Below, piece by piece: positions 17,061 to 26,359 of a stretch of 64,000 nt of DNA. A model generated the notes under the pieces. The model searched no databases and was not told where the DNA came from. It saw only the letters and a program-made list of their open reading frames with translations. The stretch is from positions 1,984,001-2,048,000 of the forward strand of contig NZ_CP117411.1 of NCBI RefSeq assembly GCF_028607085.1. The letters are read 5' to 3'. Origin of the DNA: Sphingomonas naphthae (GTDB lineage: Bacteria; Pseudomonadota; Alphaproteobacteria; Sphingomonadales; Sphingomonadaceae). The translations under genes were made by a program, and so were the position numbers. Positions within the stretch are counted from its first letter, which is position 1, and every line of letters begins with the position of its first letter.

Positions 17061-17506
17061 CCGAACTGACGCATGTCGAGATCGCGACCGACGGCGCGTG
17101 CAAGGGCAATCCCGGCCCCGGCGGCTGGGGCGCGGTGATCCGATCGGGCGCCAAGGAGAAGGAAATCTCCGGCGGCGAGGCGGCGACGACCAACAACCGC
17201 ATGGAGCTGATGGCGGCGATCCGCGCGCTGGAGGCGCTCAAGCGCCCGTGTCGCGTGACGCTCTCGACCGACAGCCGCTATGTGATGGACGGGCTGACCA
17301 AATGGATCGTCGGCTGGCAGAAGAACGGCTGGAAGACCGCCGCCCGCCAGCCGGTGAAGAACGCCGATCTGTGGCAGATGCTGCTGGCGGCGAGCGCGCC
17401 GCACCGGATCACGTGGGAATGGGTGAAGGGCCATGCGGGCCACCCGGATAACGAGCGGGCGGATCGGCTGGCGAGCGATGCGGCGGTGGCGGTGGGGCGG
17501 CGGTAG
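17057..17506 (+). CDS. rnhA: Ribonuclease HI
   Basis: 149-residue endonuclease that cuts the RNA strand of RNA-DNA hybrids, for example R-loops and Okazaki primers. The catalytic acidic residues are in place: Asp in [17 protein letters not shown] (residue 12), Glu in NRMELMAAI, Asp in [10 protein letters not shown] and Asp in HPDNERAD; the basic protrusion is [11 protein letters not shown]. The length equals that of the E. coli enzyme. The start overlaps the thrB stop as ATGA, and an upstream open extension in the same frame lies inside thrB. Confidence 0.98.
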   Translation: MTELTHVEIATDGACKGNPGPGGWGAVIRSGAKEKEISGGEAATTNNRMELMAAIRALEALKRPCRVTLSTDSRYVMDGLTKWIVGWQKNGWKTAARQPVKNADLWQMLLAASAPHRITWEWVKGHAGHPDNERADRLASDAAVAVGRR

Positions 17507-18269
17507 GCGCTGGCGGTCGGTGGTTTTTGCCGTCGTTCGCGTTGCGCGGGCCCCTCCACCACCGGCTGCGCCGGCGGTCCCCCTCCCCGAGCAAGCTCAG
17601 GGAGGAATTATCGTCGTCGTGCTGCACTCGGTTCAGCATCCCATTCTCCTCCAATCCCTTCGGCGCGTGGGGCGCGATGACTTCGATGCGATTGTGCTCC
17701 GGCGGAGGCCGGAGCCCAGGGTGGCTTGGGGTGTGCTTTGTAACCCTGGGCTCCGGCCTGCGCCGGAGCACAACCGGGGGCGTTGGCGGCGCGCGTGATG
17801 AAAAATAGGATTTGGAGGCGGTATTCGGACGGAAAATCAGGAAGAAGCGTTTCGACCGGCGCGTCCTGCCACGGGCATCCGGGCGGACTTGGTACAGCAC
17901 TGGTGCGGGCCGCCGCAGGCCCGCGCTGGGAATTGGCCCGGTGGACGGTGGCCCCTTGAGTTTTCGCTTCTAAAAGCTACTGGCCGGTTTGGCTGGGCCG
18001 CCTGCGTATAATCCACCGAACCGGTTGCGATGCATCGTCGGGGTGAACCGGATGACTTCGCGCCGGTCGTTCCGGTACGGGTCGCCCCGCGCCGGATGCT
18101 CGTCTGCACGCCTTGGCCTTTGGCGATTCGACAGCCGCACATGTTTTCTATTTGTTCCTATTTGTCAAGATAATTCGGGACGCGCCACTGTCGAAGACTG
18201 CCGCATCCCAGCCCCATCCCGTCGCGTCACGATTGACGCCCGCGCCCGGCCCCGCGACCCGTCGCCATC
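17507..18269. other. 763-bp stretch without a convincing gene
   Basis: It contains a small CTCCC...GGGAG hairpin near 17582-17604 and the large palindrome at 17692-17773. Another GC-rich hairpin, GCGGGCC/GGCCCGC, lies around 17905-17925. A perfect TATAAT stands at 18007-18012 with no good -35 box. An AT-rich patch at 18139-18180 may carry the promoter of the downstream acyltransferase gene. Short open frames here lack ribosome sites and family resemblance. An unannotated small RNA is possible but not supported. Confidence 0.5.
17692..17773. repeat. Intergenic palindrome, GTGCTCCGGC family
   Basis: Arms beginning TTGTGCTCCGG and ending CCGGAGCACAA pair over about 30 nt, including the GGAGCCCAGGG/CCCTGGGCTCC core, around a loop near 17723-17745. 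The right-arm sequence recurs in the element at 22239-22317, so this is a dispersed family. Confidence 0.75.
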
Positions 18270-19487
18270 ATGCCCGCGCTTCCGCCGATGGATCATAGCG
18301 CCGCCGGGGACGTTCTCCCGCCGATGAGCGCCGCCCCCATTTCCGCCACCGAGGCCCCCAACGGCGCCGCCGCGCGGGATTTCACCTCGCCCGCGATCCG
18401 CATCGCCCGCGTCATGTGCATCACCGGCATCGTCTATGTTCACGCCTGGACGGGCCTCGCCGGGGGCGACATCGCGGCGGCCAACAACAGCGCGCAGGGG
18501 GCGCTGCGCTGGGGGCTGATCGAACTTCTCGGGCGCAGCGCGGTGCCGCTGCTCGGCATGATCTCCGGCTGGCTGGTCGCGGGATCGGTGCTGCGGCGCG
18601 GCTATGGCAGCTTCATCGGCGGCAAGGCGCGGACCATTTTGGCACCGATGGTGGTGTGGAACGCCATCGCCATCCTGCTGGTCGGCGGCGCCGGCACGCT
18701 CGGCATCCTCATGGCGCCCACAATCTCCAGCGCGCATTGGGTGTTCGACGAACTCTTCTGCCTGTGGACGCCCGACGACATCAACGTGCAGATGTCCTTC
18801 CTGCGCGACCTGTTCGTGTGCATGGCGATGGCGCCGCTGATCGCCCGTCTGCCCCGCGCCGCCCTCGTCGCCATCGCCGTGCTGGCGGCGGCGTGGAGCA
18901 TCTCGGGCTTTTCCTTCCTGCTGCTGCTGCGCCCGCAGATCCTGCTGTTCTTCACGATCGGGATGCTCGCCCGGCGGAGCGACGCGCCGCAACGGCTGGC
19001 GAGTGCGCCGCTGCTGGCGCTCGCGTTGCCCTATGTGCTGCTAGCCGCCGCCAAGATCGGTCTGGAGATTTCGGGCTATGCCGACATGGCCGAACATCGC
19101 TTGCCGATGGCGACGCTAGATCAGATCTTCCGCCTGACCACGGCGTTGTTCTTCTGGTCGATCGCCTGGCGGGTGGCCCAGAGCCGCCTCTCCGCGCCGA
19201 TCCTGAAGATCGAACCTTTCGCCTTCCTGATGTTCTGCGCGCATCTGATCCTGATCTGGTTCGGCGGGCCGTTCGTCGGCAATGTCACCGGGCGCATGGG
19301 ATCGCCGCTCTATCCGGCCTTCCTGCTGCTCCAGCCGGTGCTGGTGTGGATCGCCGCGATCGGCATCGGCAAGGCGCTGATGGCGGTGTCGCCCGCCGCC
19401 GCCAAGCTGCTGAGCGGCGGCCGGCTGACCGCCGAACCGCGCCGCTATCGCCTGCCGCGCCTGCGCCCCTCGCCCGCCGCCTCCTGA
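18270..19487 (+). CDS. Membrane acyltransferase, acyltransferase-3 family
   Basis: 405-residue polytopic inner-membrane protein with about ten hydrophobic helices. The first helix carries the family's active His in GIVYVHAWTGLAGG (about residue 58), and an Arg-containing stretch IRIARVMCIT precedes it. Members transfer acetyl or other acyl groups to extracytoplasmic sugars such as exopolysaccharide, LPS or peptidoglycan. No clear ribosome site marks the start; ATGs at 18288 and 18324 are equally possible. It stands alone after a long gene-free stretch, so its acceptor cannot be inferred from context. Confidence 0.85.
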   Translation: MPALPPMDHSAAGDVLPPMSAAPISATEAPNGAAARDFTSPAIRIARVMCITGIVYVHAWTGLAGGDIAAANNSAQGALRWGLIELLGRSAVPLLGMISGWLVAGSVLRRGYGSFIGGKARTILAPMVVWNAIAILLVGGAGTLGILMAPTISSAHWVFDELFCLWTPDDINVQMSFLRDLFVCMAMAPLIARLPRAALVAIAVLAAAWSISGFSFLLLLRPQILLFFTIGMLARRSDAPQRLASAPLLALALPYVLLAAAKIGLEISGYADMAEHRLPMATLDQIFRLTTALFFWSIAWRVAQSRLSAPILKIEPFAFLMFCAHLILIWFGGPFVGNVTGRMGSPLYPAFLLLQPVLVWIAAIGIGKALMAVSPAAAKLLSGGRLTAEPRRYRLPRLRPSPAAS

Positions 19488-19529
19488 ACCCGGTTCATTT
19501 CGGGCGCGAAGCCGGATAGAGGCGCTGCC

Positions 19530-20534
19530 ATGCGCTTCTTTTCCGACAACGCCGCCACCGTCCACCCCGCCGTGCTGGAGGCGCTCGCCGCCGCCCAGCC
19601 GACCGACGCGGCCTATGATGGCGACGCGATCAGCGGCCGGCTCGACGCGGCTTTCTCCGATCTGTTCGGCCGCGACGTGGCGGCGCTGTGGATCGCGACC
19701 GGCACGGCGGCCAATTCGATCGCGCTGGCGACCCTCTGCCCGCCCCACGGCGGGGTGATCTGCCACCACGCCGCCCACATCCAGAACGACGAATGCGGCG
19801 CGCCCGAATTCTACACCCATGGCGCCAAGCTGCTGCTGGCCGACGGGCCGGGCGCCAAGCTCGACGTGGCCGCCTGCGCGGCGGTGACCGACGCGATCGG
19901 CGGCGGGGTACATTGGGTGCAGCCGCACGCCCTCTCGATCACCAACGCCACCGAATATGGCATGAGCTACGCGCCCGACGAGGTCGCCGCGCTGGGGGAA
20001 TGGGCCAAGGCAAAGGGGCTGGGCTTCCACATGGATGGCGCGCGCTTCGCCAACGCCATCGTCCACCATGGCTGCACGCCCGCCGCGATGACGTGGGAGG
20101 CGGGGGTCGACGTGCTGAGCTTCGGCTTCGTCAAGAATGGCGGGCTTTCGGCCGAGGCTCTCATCTTCTTCAATCCTGACCTCGCCAAGGTGGCGCGCAT
20201 CCGCCGCAAGCGCGGCGGGCATCTGCTCTCCAAGGGCCGCTTCATGGCGGCGCAGCTGCTGGCGATGCTGGCGGACGACATCTGGCTGGCCAACGCCCGC
20301 GCCGCCAATGCCGGAACGGCTCGGCTGGCGTCCGCTGCGGGGCAGCGCGCGCTCTATCCGGTCGAGGCCAACGAACTGTTCCTGCGCCTCACCGCCGACG
20401 AGGCGGCCGGGCTCCGGGTGAAGGGCTTCGACTTCTACGACTGGGCCGCCGGCGAGGCGCGGCTGGTCGTGTCGTGGGACCAGCCCGAAGCGGAGATCGC
20501 CGCGCTGGCCGACGCGCTGGCGCTGCTGCCGTGA
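19530..20534 (+). CDS. ltaE: Low-specificity L-threonine aldolase (PLP)
   Basis: 334-residue PLP enzyme of the beta-eliminating-lyase fold, which splits L-threonine or allo-threonine to glycine and acetaldehyde. Visible features are the N-terminal FFSDNAATVHPAV, the cofactor-ring His region ICHHAAHIQNDECGAPEF, the PLP-binding Asp/Arg pair in FHMDGARFANA, and the probable Schiff-base Lys202 in GFVKNGGLSAEA. GAGG precedes the ATG. The next gene, a drug/metabolite exporter, starts on this stop codon, which suggests that export of an amino acid or related product is coupled to this enzyme. The exact substrate is uncertain. Confidence 0.92.
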   Translation: MRFFSDNAATVHPAVLEALAAAQPTDAAYDGDAISGRLDAAFSDLFGRDVAALWIATGTAANSIALATLCPPHGGVICHHAAHIQNDECGAPEFYTHGAKLLLADGPGAKLDVAACAAVTDAIGGGVHWVQPHALSITNATEYGMSYAPDEVAALGEWAKAKGLGFHMDGARFANAIVHHGCTPAAMTWEAGVDVLSFGFVKNGGLSAEALIFFNPDLAKVARIRRKRGGHLLSKGRFMAAQLLAMLADDIWLANARAANAGTARLASAAGQRALYPVEANELFLRLTADEAAGLRVKGFDFYDWAAGEARLVVSWDQPEAEIAALADALALLP

Positions 20535-21466
20535 GCGAGGCCCTGCTCGTCACCGAGGCGCCGCTGGCGGACAAGGCCAAGCGCCACGTCCTGATCCCCT
20601 TCGCGATCGTCACCCTGATCTGGGGATCGACGTGGATCGTGATCCGCTACCAGATCGGCGGGGCGCCGGCCGGCTGGTCGGTCTCGCTGCGCTTCGCCAT
20701 CGCGACGGTGGCGATGTTCGCCTACGCGCGGGCGGCGGGGATATCGCTGCACCTGCCGCGCCGCGCCTGGGGGCCGGCGGCGATCGTCGGCATCACGCAA
20801 TTCGTGCTGAACTTCCACTTCGTCTATCGGGCGGAGGCGCATGTCACCTCGGGCGTGGTGGCGATGATCTACGCCTTGCTGGTGGTGCCCAACGCGATCT
20901 TCGGGCGGATCTTCCTCGGCCACGGCATCAGCCGGCCGTTCCTCGGCGGATCGGCCGTGGCGCTGGTCGGCGTGGCGCTGCTGTTCGACCATGAACTGAA
21001 GGCGGTGACCGGCGACAGCGCCGCGACCGCGCTCGGCATCGGCCTCACGCTGTGTGGCGTCCTCTCCGCCTCGGCGGCGAACATCGCGCAGGCGACCAGG
21101 GGCGCGACGGGCGTGCCGGTGGTGGCGATGCTGGCCTGGGCAATGCTGTTCGGCACGGGCATCGACGTGGCGGTGGCGTTCGCGACCGAGGGCGCCCCGG
21201 TATTCGCGCTGTCGTGGAGCTTCTTCGCCTGCGCGGCTTACCTCGGCATCCTCGGATCGGCCGTGAGCTTTCCGCTCTATTTCACGGTGATCCGGGAAAT
21301 CGGCCCGGCACGGGCGGCCTATTCCAGCGTGCTGATCCCGGTGATCGCCATGGCCATATCGACCATCCTCGAGGGCTATGTCTGGTCGCTGGAGAGCATC
21401 GCCGGGGGCGCGCTGGTGCTGATCGGGCTGGTGCTGGCGCTGAGGTCGCGCAGCCCGGCGCGATAA
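20531..21466 (+). CDS. EamA/DMT family transporter
   Basis: 311-residue inner-membrane protein with ten predicted helices in two EamA repeats (about residues 20-145 and 165-300). The first helix contains LIWGSTWIVIRY, the typical WGs.. signature. Members export amino acids, their analogues or other metabolites. The GTG start at 20531 overlaps the aldolase stop (GTGA), so translation is coupled; the longer frame upstream lies inside the aldolase gene. Its 3' end overlaps the convergent SDR-like gene by 91 bp. Confidence 0.9.
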   Translation: MSEALLVTEAPLADKAKRHVLIPFAIVTLIWGSTWIVIRYQIGGAPAGWSVSLRFAIATVAMFAYARAAGISLHLPRRAWGPAAIVGITQFVLNFHFVYRAEAHVTSGVVAMIYALLVVPNAIFGRIFLGHGISRPFLGGSAVALVGVALLFDHELKAVTGDSAATALGIGLTLCGVLSASAANIAQATRGATGVPVVAMLAWAMLFGTGIDVAVAFATEGAPVFALSWSFFACAAYLGILGSAVSFPLYFTVIREIGPARAAYSSVLIPVIAMAISTILEGYVWSLESIAGGALVLIGLVLALRSRSPAR

Positions 21467-22224
21467 TCGGCGAAGCGCGGGCGCCAGCCGAGCAGCCGCT
21501 TCGCCCTGCCGTTCGCCACCCGCCGGTTCTCCGCATAGAATGCGGCGGCGGCGGGCGAGAGATCGGCTTCGGCCAGGGTGCGCAGAGGCGGCGGCGCGAT
21601 GCCGATCAGCCCGGCCGCATAGGTGACGACGTCGTTCTGCGGGGCCGGCCGATCGTCGGCGATATTGTAGATGCCGGGCGGCCCATGCGCCGTCGCCGCT
21701 ATCACCGCGCCTGCGATGTCATCGACATGGATGCGGCTAAATATCTGATCGGGCAGCGCGATGCGATGCGCCCTGCCCTCCGCCAGCCGATCGAACACCG
21801 AGCGGCCCGGCCCGTAGATGCCCGGCAGGCGAAACACCCGCGCGGCCGGCAGCGCCCCCCACGCCCGATCCGCATCGATCCGCCCGCCGCGCCGCCCGGC
21901 CAACGCCGCGCTTTCGTCCACCCACGCCCCGCCGGTGTCGCCATACACGCCGGTGGAGGAGAGATAGCCGATCCACCCCCGGAACGCCGCCAGTTCCGGC
22001 CCATAGCGGTCCAGCACCGGATCGCGCGCGCCGTCGGGCGGTACGGAGGAGAGGATGTGGCTGCTGCGGGCGATGGCGCGGCGGACGTCGGCCTCGTCGT
22101 CGAAGGCGATCGAGTTCGCGTCGGCGTGGCGGCGGGTGGCGATCACGCTCCACCCCGCCCCGCGTGCCGCCCGCGCGATCCGCTGCGCGCTGTAGCCGAG
22201 GCCGAAGATGAGGAGGTGGTTCAT
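21376..22224 (-). CDS. SDR family NAD(P)-dependent epimerase-like protein
   Basis: 282-residue Rossmann-fold protein. The N-terminal nucleotide motif is LLIFGLGYSAQRIARAARG, followed by TRRH, which suggests NADP preference. Further family marks are YLSSTGVYGDTGG and the RLPGIYGPGRS segment; the canonical YxxxK is not obvious, as in YeeZ-like SDRs. Probably a cytoplasmic sugar-nucleotide or related reductase/epimerase of unknown substrate. The start at 22224 was chosen where the Rossmann motif begins; upstream sequence is palindromic repeat. It converges on the EamA gene with a 91-bp overlap of coding sequence. Confidence 0.82.
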   Translation of the reverse strand: MNHLLIFGLGYSAQRIARAARGAGWSVIATRRHADANSIAFDDEADVRRAIARSSHILSSVPPDGARDPVLDRYGPELAAFRGWIGYLSSTGVYGDTGGAWVDESAALAGRRGGRIDADRAWGALPAARVFRLPGIYGPGRSVFDRLAEGRAHRIALPDQIFSRIHVDDIAGAVIAATAHGPPGIYNIADDRPAPQNDVVTYAAGLIGIAPPPLRTLAEADLSPAAAAFYAENRRVANGRAKRLLGWRPRFADYRAGLRDLSASTSPISTSAPPAMLSSDQT

Positions 22225-22238
22225 CGGGGAGGAGCCGT

Positions 22239-22317
22239 ACTCCTGCGAAAGCAGGAGTCCAGAGCCCCGCACTATGCGTCCGGTAACCCTGGGCTCCGGC
22301 CTGCGCCGGAGCACAAG
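22239..22317. repeat. Composite intergenic palindromes
   Basis: A hairpin ACTCCTGC-GAAA-GCAGGAGT (22239-22258) is followed by the CCCTGGGCTCCGGCCTGCGCCGGAGCACAA arm (up to about 22316), which also occurs in the element at 17692-17773. It lies between the divergent SDR and pepN genes. Confidence 0.7.
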
Positions 22318-22392
22318 CTCATCCTGATTTCCCTCCACCCCGGCCCCTGTCCCGGATGACTCTCCCGAAAGGCGGCGTTAAGAGCCTCGCGC

Positions 22393-24987
22393 ATGGATGC
22401 TAATGTCGCGCTCGCCACCCCGCCCGTGATCCGCCGTGCCGATTATCAGGCGCCCGACTGGCTGGTGCCCGAGATCGCGCTGGACTTCGCGCTGGACCCG
22501 GCGCTGACGGTGGTGAAGGCCCGCCTGACCGTCACGCGCAACGGCGCGCACGGCCGCCCGCTTCGCCTCGACGGCGACGGGCTGGATCCGGTCTCGATCG
22601 CGGTCGATGGCGAAATGCTGGCCGATGCGTGGCGGATGGACGGGCCGGTGCTGGTGATCGATCTGCCCGGCGACGCCCATGTCGTCGAGACCGAGGTGCG
22701 CCTCTCGCCCGAGACCAATTCGCAGCTGATGGGCCTCTACGCCTCGGGTGGGCTGCTCTGCACCCAGTGCGAGGCCGAGGGCTTCCGCCGCATCACCTTC
22801 TTCCCCGATCGACCCGACGTCCTCAGCCGCTATCATGTGCGGATGGCGGCCGACAAAACGCGCTTCCCCGTGCTGCTCGCCAATGGCGATCCGGTGGCGC
22901 AGGGCGACGGGCCGGACGGGACGCATTGGGCCGAGTGGCACGACCCCTTCCCCAAGCCCTGCTACCTCTTCGCCCTGGTGGCAGGCGATCTGGCCGCCAA
23001 TCGCGACCATTTCGTCACGCGATCCGGCCGCCCGGTCGATCTGGCGATCTGGGTGCGCGAGGCCGATCTGCCCAAGACGGCGCACGCGATGCAGGCGCTC
23101 AAGACGTCGATGGCGTGGGACGAGCGGGTCTATGGCCGCGAATATGATCTGGCCATCTTCAACATCGTGGCGGTGGCCGATTTCAATTTCGGCGCGATGG
23201 AAAACAAGGGCCTCAACATCTTCAATTCGCGTTACATCCTGGCCGACCCGGATACCGCGACCGATGCCGATTTCGATGCCATCGCCGGTGTCGTCGCCCA
23301 CGAATATTTCCATAACTGGTCGGGCAATCGCGTCACCTGCCGTGACTGGTTCCAGCTGTCGCTGAAGGAAGGCTTCACCGTCTTTCGCGATCAGGGCTTC
23401 TCGGCCGATCAGGGATCGCCCGCCGTCAAGCGGATCGAGGATGTGAAGATGCTGCGCGCGGCGCAGTTCCCGGAGGATGCCGGGCCGCTGGCGCACCCGA
23501 TCCGCCCGGAATCCTATATCGAGATCAGCAACTTCTACACCGCCACGATCTACAACAAGGGCGCCGAGATCGTGCGGATGCTCCACACGATGCTGGGCGC
23601 GGCGCGCTTCCGCCAGGGCAGCGACCTCTATTTCGATCGCCACGACGGCGAGGCCGCGACCTGCGAGGATTTCGTGGCGGCGATGGAAGATGCGACCGGC
23701 GAGGATCTGGCGCAATTCCGCCTGTGGTACGGCCAGGCCGGCACCCCGCGCATCCGCGCCGATCTGGAATATGACGCCCCCGGCGGCCGGGCGCGGCTGC
23801 TGTTGTCGCAGCTGGTGCCGCCGACGCCGGGGCAGGATGCGAAGCAGCCGATGCCCATTCCGCTCCGGCTGGCGCTGCTCGGCGAACCCTCGGGCAAGGA
23901 AGTGGTGGCCGAGCAGCTCGTCGTGCTGAAGGACGCGCAGGCGGAATTGTTGTTCGAGGGCGTGGCCGAGCGGCCGGTGCTGTCGATCAATCGCGGCTTT
24001 TCCGCCCCGGTCGTGATCGAGAGCAACCGCAACGCCACCGACCTCGCCTTCCTCTCGGCCAACGACCCCGATCCCTTCGCCCGGTTCGAGGCGATGCAGC
24101 AGCTGATGCTCGATACATTGGTGGCGGGCGTCGCGACCGGTCAGGTCGATCATGCGCCGGTGGTGGAGGCGATCGCCAAGACGCTGGCCGATCCGGCGCT
24201 CGATCAGGCGTTCATCGCCGAATGCGTGCTGCTGCCCTCCGAAGCCTTCGTCGGCGATCAGCTGCTGGTGGTCGATCCCGACGCGATCGCGCTGGTGCGC
24301 GAGGGGCTGCGGCGCGAGATCGGCACGCAGCTGGAGAAGGCCTGGCGCGGTGCCTATGCCGGCACTGCCGCCAACCATTATGCCTATACCCCGCCGGCCA
24401 AGGGCGCGCGGCGGCTGCGCACGATCGCGCTCGGCTATCTCGCCGTCAGCGGCGCCGAGGACGCGGACGACATGGCGTGGCGGCAATATATCGATGCCGA
24501 CAACATGACCGACCGGCAGGGCGCGCTGGGCGTGCTGGCCAACGGCCATGCCCCGGCGCGCGAGAAGACGCTCGCGGATTTCTACAAGCGATATCAGGCC
24601 GATGCACTGGTTCTCGACAAATGGTTCACGGCGCAGGCGCTATCGACCCGGCCGGATACGGTGGCGGCGGTACGCGCGCTGGCGGCGCATCCCGACTTCA
24701 CCCTCGCCAACCCGAACCGCATCCGATCGCTGGTCAACGCATTCGCGGTCAACCAGCGCGCGTTCAACGATGTCGGCGGCGACGGCTATCGCTTCCTGGG
24801 CGAGATGATCGTCGCGGTGGACCAGATCAACCCGCAGACCGCCGCGCGCCTCGTCCCGCCGCTGGGCCGCTGGCGCCGGTTCGAGCCGGTGCGCGCGGCG
24901 ATGATGCGGAGCGAGCTGGAGCGGATCGTGGCGGTGCCCGATCTTTCCCGCGACGTGTATGAGCAGGTGAGCAAGAGCTTGGTTTGA
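22393..24987 (+). CDS. pepN: Aminopeptidase N (M1 family)
   Basis: 864-residue zinc aminopeptidase of the cytoplasm that trims N-terminal residues from peptides. The exopeptidase motif GAMENKGLN lies near residue 270. The zinc site HEYFHNW begins at His303, with a second Glu ligand in LKEGF about 19 residues later. The C-terminal half is the helical ERAP-like domain seen in E. coli PepN, and the length matches the E. coli enzyme (870). The ATG has only a weak ribosome site. It is monocistronic by context, with palindromic repeats on both sides. Confidence 0.97.
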   Translation: MDANVALATPPVIRRADYQAPDWLVPEIALDFALDPALTVVKARLTVTRNGAHGRPLRLDGDGLDPVSIAVDGEMLADAWRMDGPVLVIDLPGDAHVVETEVRLSPETNSQLMGLYASGGLLCTQCEAEGFRRITFFPDRPDVLSRYHVRMAADKTRFPVLLANGDPVAQGDGPDGTHWAEWHDPFPKPCYLFALVAGDLAANRDHFVTRSGRPVDLAIWVREADLPKTAHAMQALKTSMAWDERVYGREYDLAIFNIVAVADFNFGAMENKGLNIFNSRYILADPDTATDADFDAIAGVVAHEYFHNWSGNRVTCRDWFQLSLKEGFTVFRDQGFSADQGSPAVKRIEDVKMLRAAQFPEDAGPLAHPIRPESYIEISNFYTATIYNKGAEIVRMLHTMLGAARFRQGSDLYFDRHDGEAATCEDFVAAMEDATGEDLAQFRLWYGQAGTPRIRADLEYDAPGGRARLLLSQLVPPTPGQDAKQPMPIPLRLALLGEPSGKEVVAEQLVVLKDAQAELLFEGVAERPVLSINRGFSAPVVIESNRNATDLAFLSANDPDPFARFEAMQQLMLDTLVAGVATGQVDHAPVVEAIAKTLADPALDQAFIAECVLLPSEAFVGDQLLVVDPDAIALVREGLRREIGTQLEKAWRGAYAGTAANHYAYTPPAKGARRLRTIALGYLAVSGAEDADDMAWRQYIDADNMTDRQGALGVLANGHAPAREKTLADFYKRYQADALVLDKWFTAQALSTRPDTVAAVRALAAHPDFTLANPNRIRSLVNAFAVNQRAFNDVGGDGYRFLGEMIVAVDQINPQTAARLVPPLGRWRRFEPVRAAMMRSELERIVAVPDLSRDVYEQVSKSLV

Positions 24988-24999
24988 GGCCAAATCCGC

Positions 25000-25073
25000 G
25001 TTCCTGCGGAGGCGGAAGTCCGGGCTTGTCGAGGTCGCGCCCCGACACCCTGGAGTCCTGCTTCCGCAGGAAC
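25000..25073. repeat. Intergenic palindrome after pepN
   Basis: The arm GTTCCTGCGGAGGCGGAAGTCC (start 25000) pairs with the arm ending GTCCTGCTTCCGCAGGAAC (end 25073) around a GTCGAGG...CCCCGAC inner pairing. It shares the CAGGAGTCC-type core with the elements near 22239 and 30492. It probably terminates pepN. Confidence 0.75.
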
Positions 25074-25192
25074 AGCTTTGAACAGCTTGATCGCCCGCTT
25101 CCTGCTCCCCCTGCCCGCCGAAAGGCAATGGCAGAAAGCCCCCGTCTTTCGCCCCTCGACAAGCGCGCGCCGCCGCCGCATGGCTCAGCCCC

Positions 25193-25834
25193 ATGCACTT
25201 CATCCAAGACATCATCGCCGCGATGGCCGGCTTCATCATCTGGGTCATCTCCTCGACCGGCTATGCCGGCGTGGCGCTGCTGATGGCGATCGAGAGCGCG
25301 TGCATTCCGCTGCCGTCGGAGATCATCATGCCCTTCGCCGGCTATCTCGCCTCGACCGGGCAGCTGGGCCTGATCGGCGTGGCGACGGCGGGGGCGATCG
25401 GGTGCAATATCGGGTCGATCCCGGCCTATGAGATCGGCAAGCGCGGCGGGCGGCCGGCGGTGGCGCGGTTCGGGAAATATGTCTTCCTGAACATGCACGA
25501 TCTGGATCGGGCGGAGGCCTTCTTCCAGCGGTTCGGATCGGCGGCGGTGTTCGTATGCCGGCTGCTGCCGGTGGTGCGATCGTTCATCGCCTTTCCGGCG
25601 GGCATGGCGCGTATGCGGCTGCTGCCGTTCCACATCTACACCTTCCTGGGCAGCTGGCCCTTCTGCTTCGGGCTGGCCTGGGTCGGCATGAAGCTGGGCG
25701 AGGCGTGGAACAGCGATCCGCGCGTCAAGGCCGTTTGGCACAAGCTGGATGTGGCGGTGGTCGCGGTGCTGGGCGTGCTGTTCGTGTGGGCCGTGATCCA
25801 CAAGGTGCGCAAGGCGCGCGCCGGGCGGGCGTAA
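25193..25834 (+). CDS. DedA family membrane protein
   Basis: 213-residue inner-membrane protein of the DedA/VTT family, which includes undecaprenyl-phosphate and phospholipid flippases or transporters. Characteristic stretches are ESACIPLPSEIIMPFAGYLA (about residues 35-54), GKRGGRPAV, and the FxCRxLPxVRSFIAFPAGMARM region (about 120-140) with the conserved Arg. It ends in a basic tail KVRKARAGRA. No ribosome site is evident before the ATG, but the N-terminal start fits the family length. Confidence 0.9.
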   Translation: MHFIQDIIAAMAGFIIWVISSTGYAGVALLMAIESACIPLPSEIIMPFAGYLASTGQLGLIGVATAGAIGCNIGSIPAYEIGKRGGRPAVARFGKYVFLNMHDLDRAEAFFQRFGSAAVFVCRLLPVVRSFIAFPAGMARMRLLPFHIYTFLGSWPFCFGLAWVGMKLGEAWNSDPRVKAVWHKLDVAVVAVLGVLFVWAVIHKVRKARAGRA

Positions 25835-25864
25835 GCCCCGCCGCCCGGCGCCGGCCGGGCGCGG

Positions 25865-26359
25865 CTACAGCACGCGGCGGGTGATGGTCGGTTCGTCCGG
25901 CCCCGGCAGCTCGGGCGGCGCGCCATAATCGGGGCAATCGACCACATCGAGCGACAGATCGACCGGCCCGCGATAGTGGAGCGCCCAATGGCGCCACGCG
26001 AAACGCCAGGCGCCATCCTCCTCGACATAGCGATCGAAATAGACGCCGAGCGTCAGCGCCGAACTGCCGTCCATCATCTTGGCCAGCTCGGTGCAATGCA
26101 GCCGCGAACTGACGCCCTCCGCCCCGAAATCGAGCAGCGGCGTGCCGGCGATCACCATCACCTTGCGGCACCCGCCGAGCAGCCGCGCGAAGGTGCTGGC
26201 GATCTCGTCCCGGCCATGCATGTGCATCGTCGCGATCTTCCAATCGGCATCCCGCGCGAAGCATTGGCCGAACGCCTCGGCATCCTTGCGGAACACGGCG
26301 TCCACGAAGCGCGCGTGAAGCTGGCGGATGCCATATTCGGCCAACAGGATATCGGTCAT
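25865..26359 (-). CDS. SnoaL-like / NTF2-fold protein
   Basis: 164-residue cytoplasmic protein of the nuclear-transport-factor-2-like fold. It begins with a helical segment, AEYGIRQLHARFVDAVFRKD, followed by the DADWKIATMHMHGRDEI strand pair and a cone-shaped sheet ending WRFAWRHWALHYRGP. Relatives are small isomerases, hydratases or polyketide cyclases that act on hydrophobic molecules, but many are uncharacterised. GGGAGG stands upstream of the start on the minus strand. Neighbours give no clue to the substrate. Confidence 0.82.
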   Translation of the reverse strand: MTDILLAEYGIRQLHARFVDAVFRKDAEAFGQCFARDADWKIATMHMHGRDEIASTFARLLGGCRKVMVIAGTPLLDFGAEGVSSRLHCTELAKMMDGSSALTLGVYFDRYVEEDGAWRFAWRHWALHYRGPVDLSLDVVDCPDYGAPPELPGPDEPTITRRVL

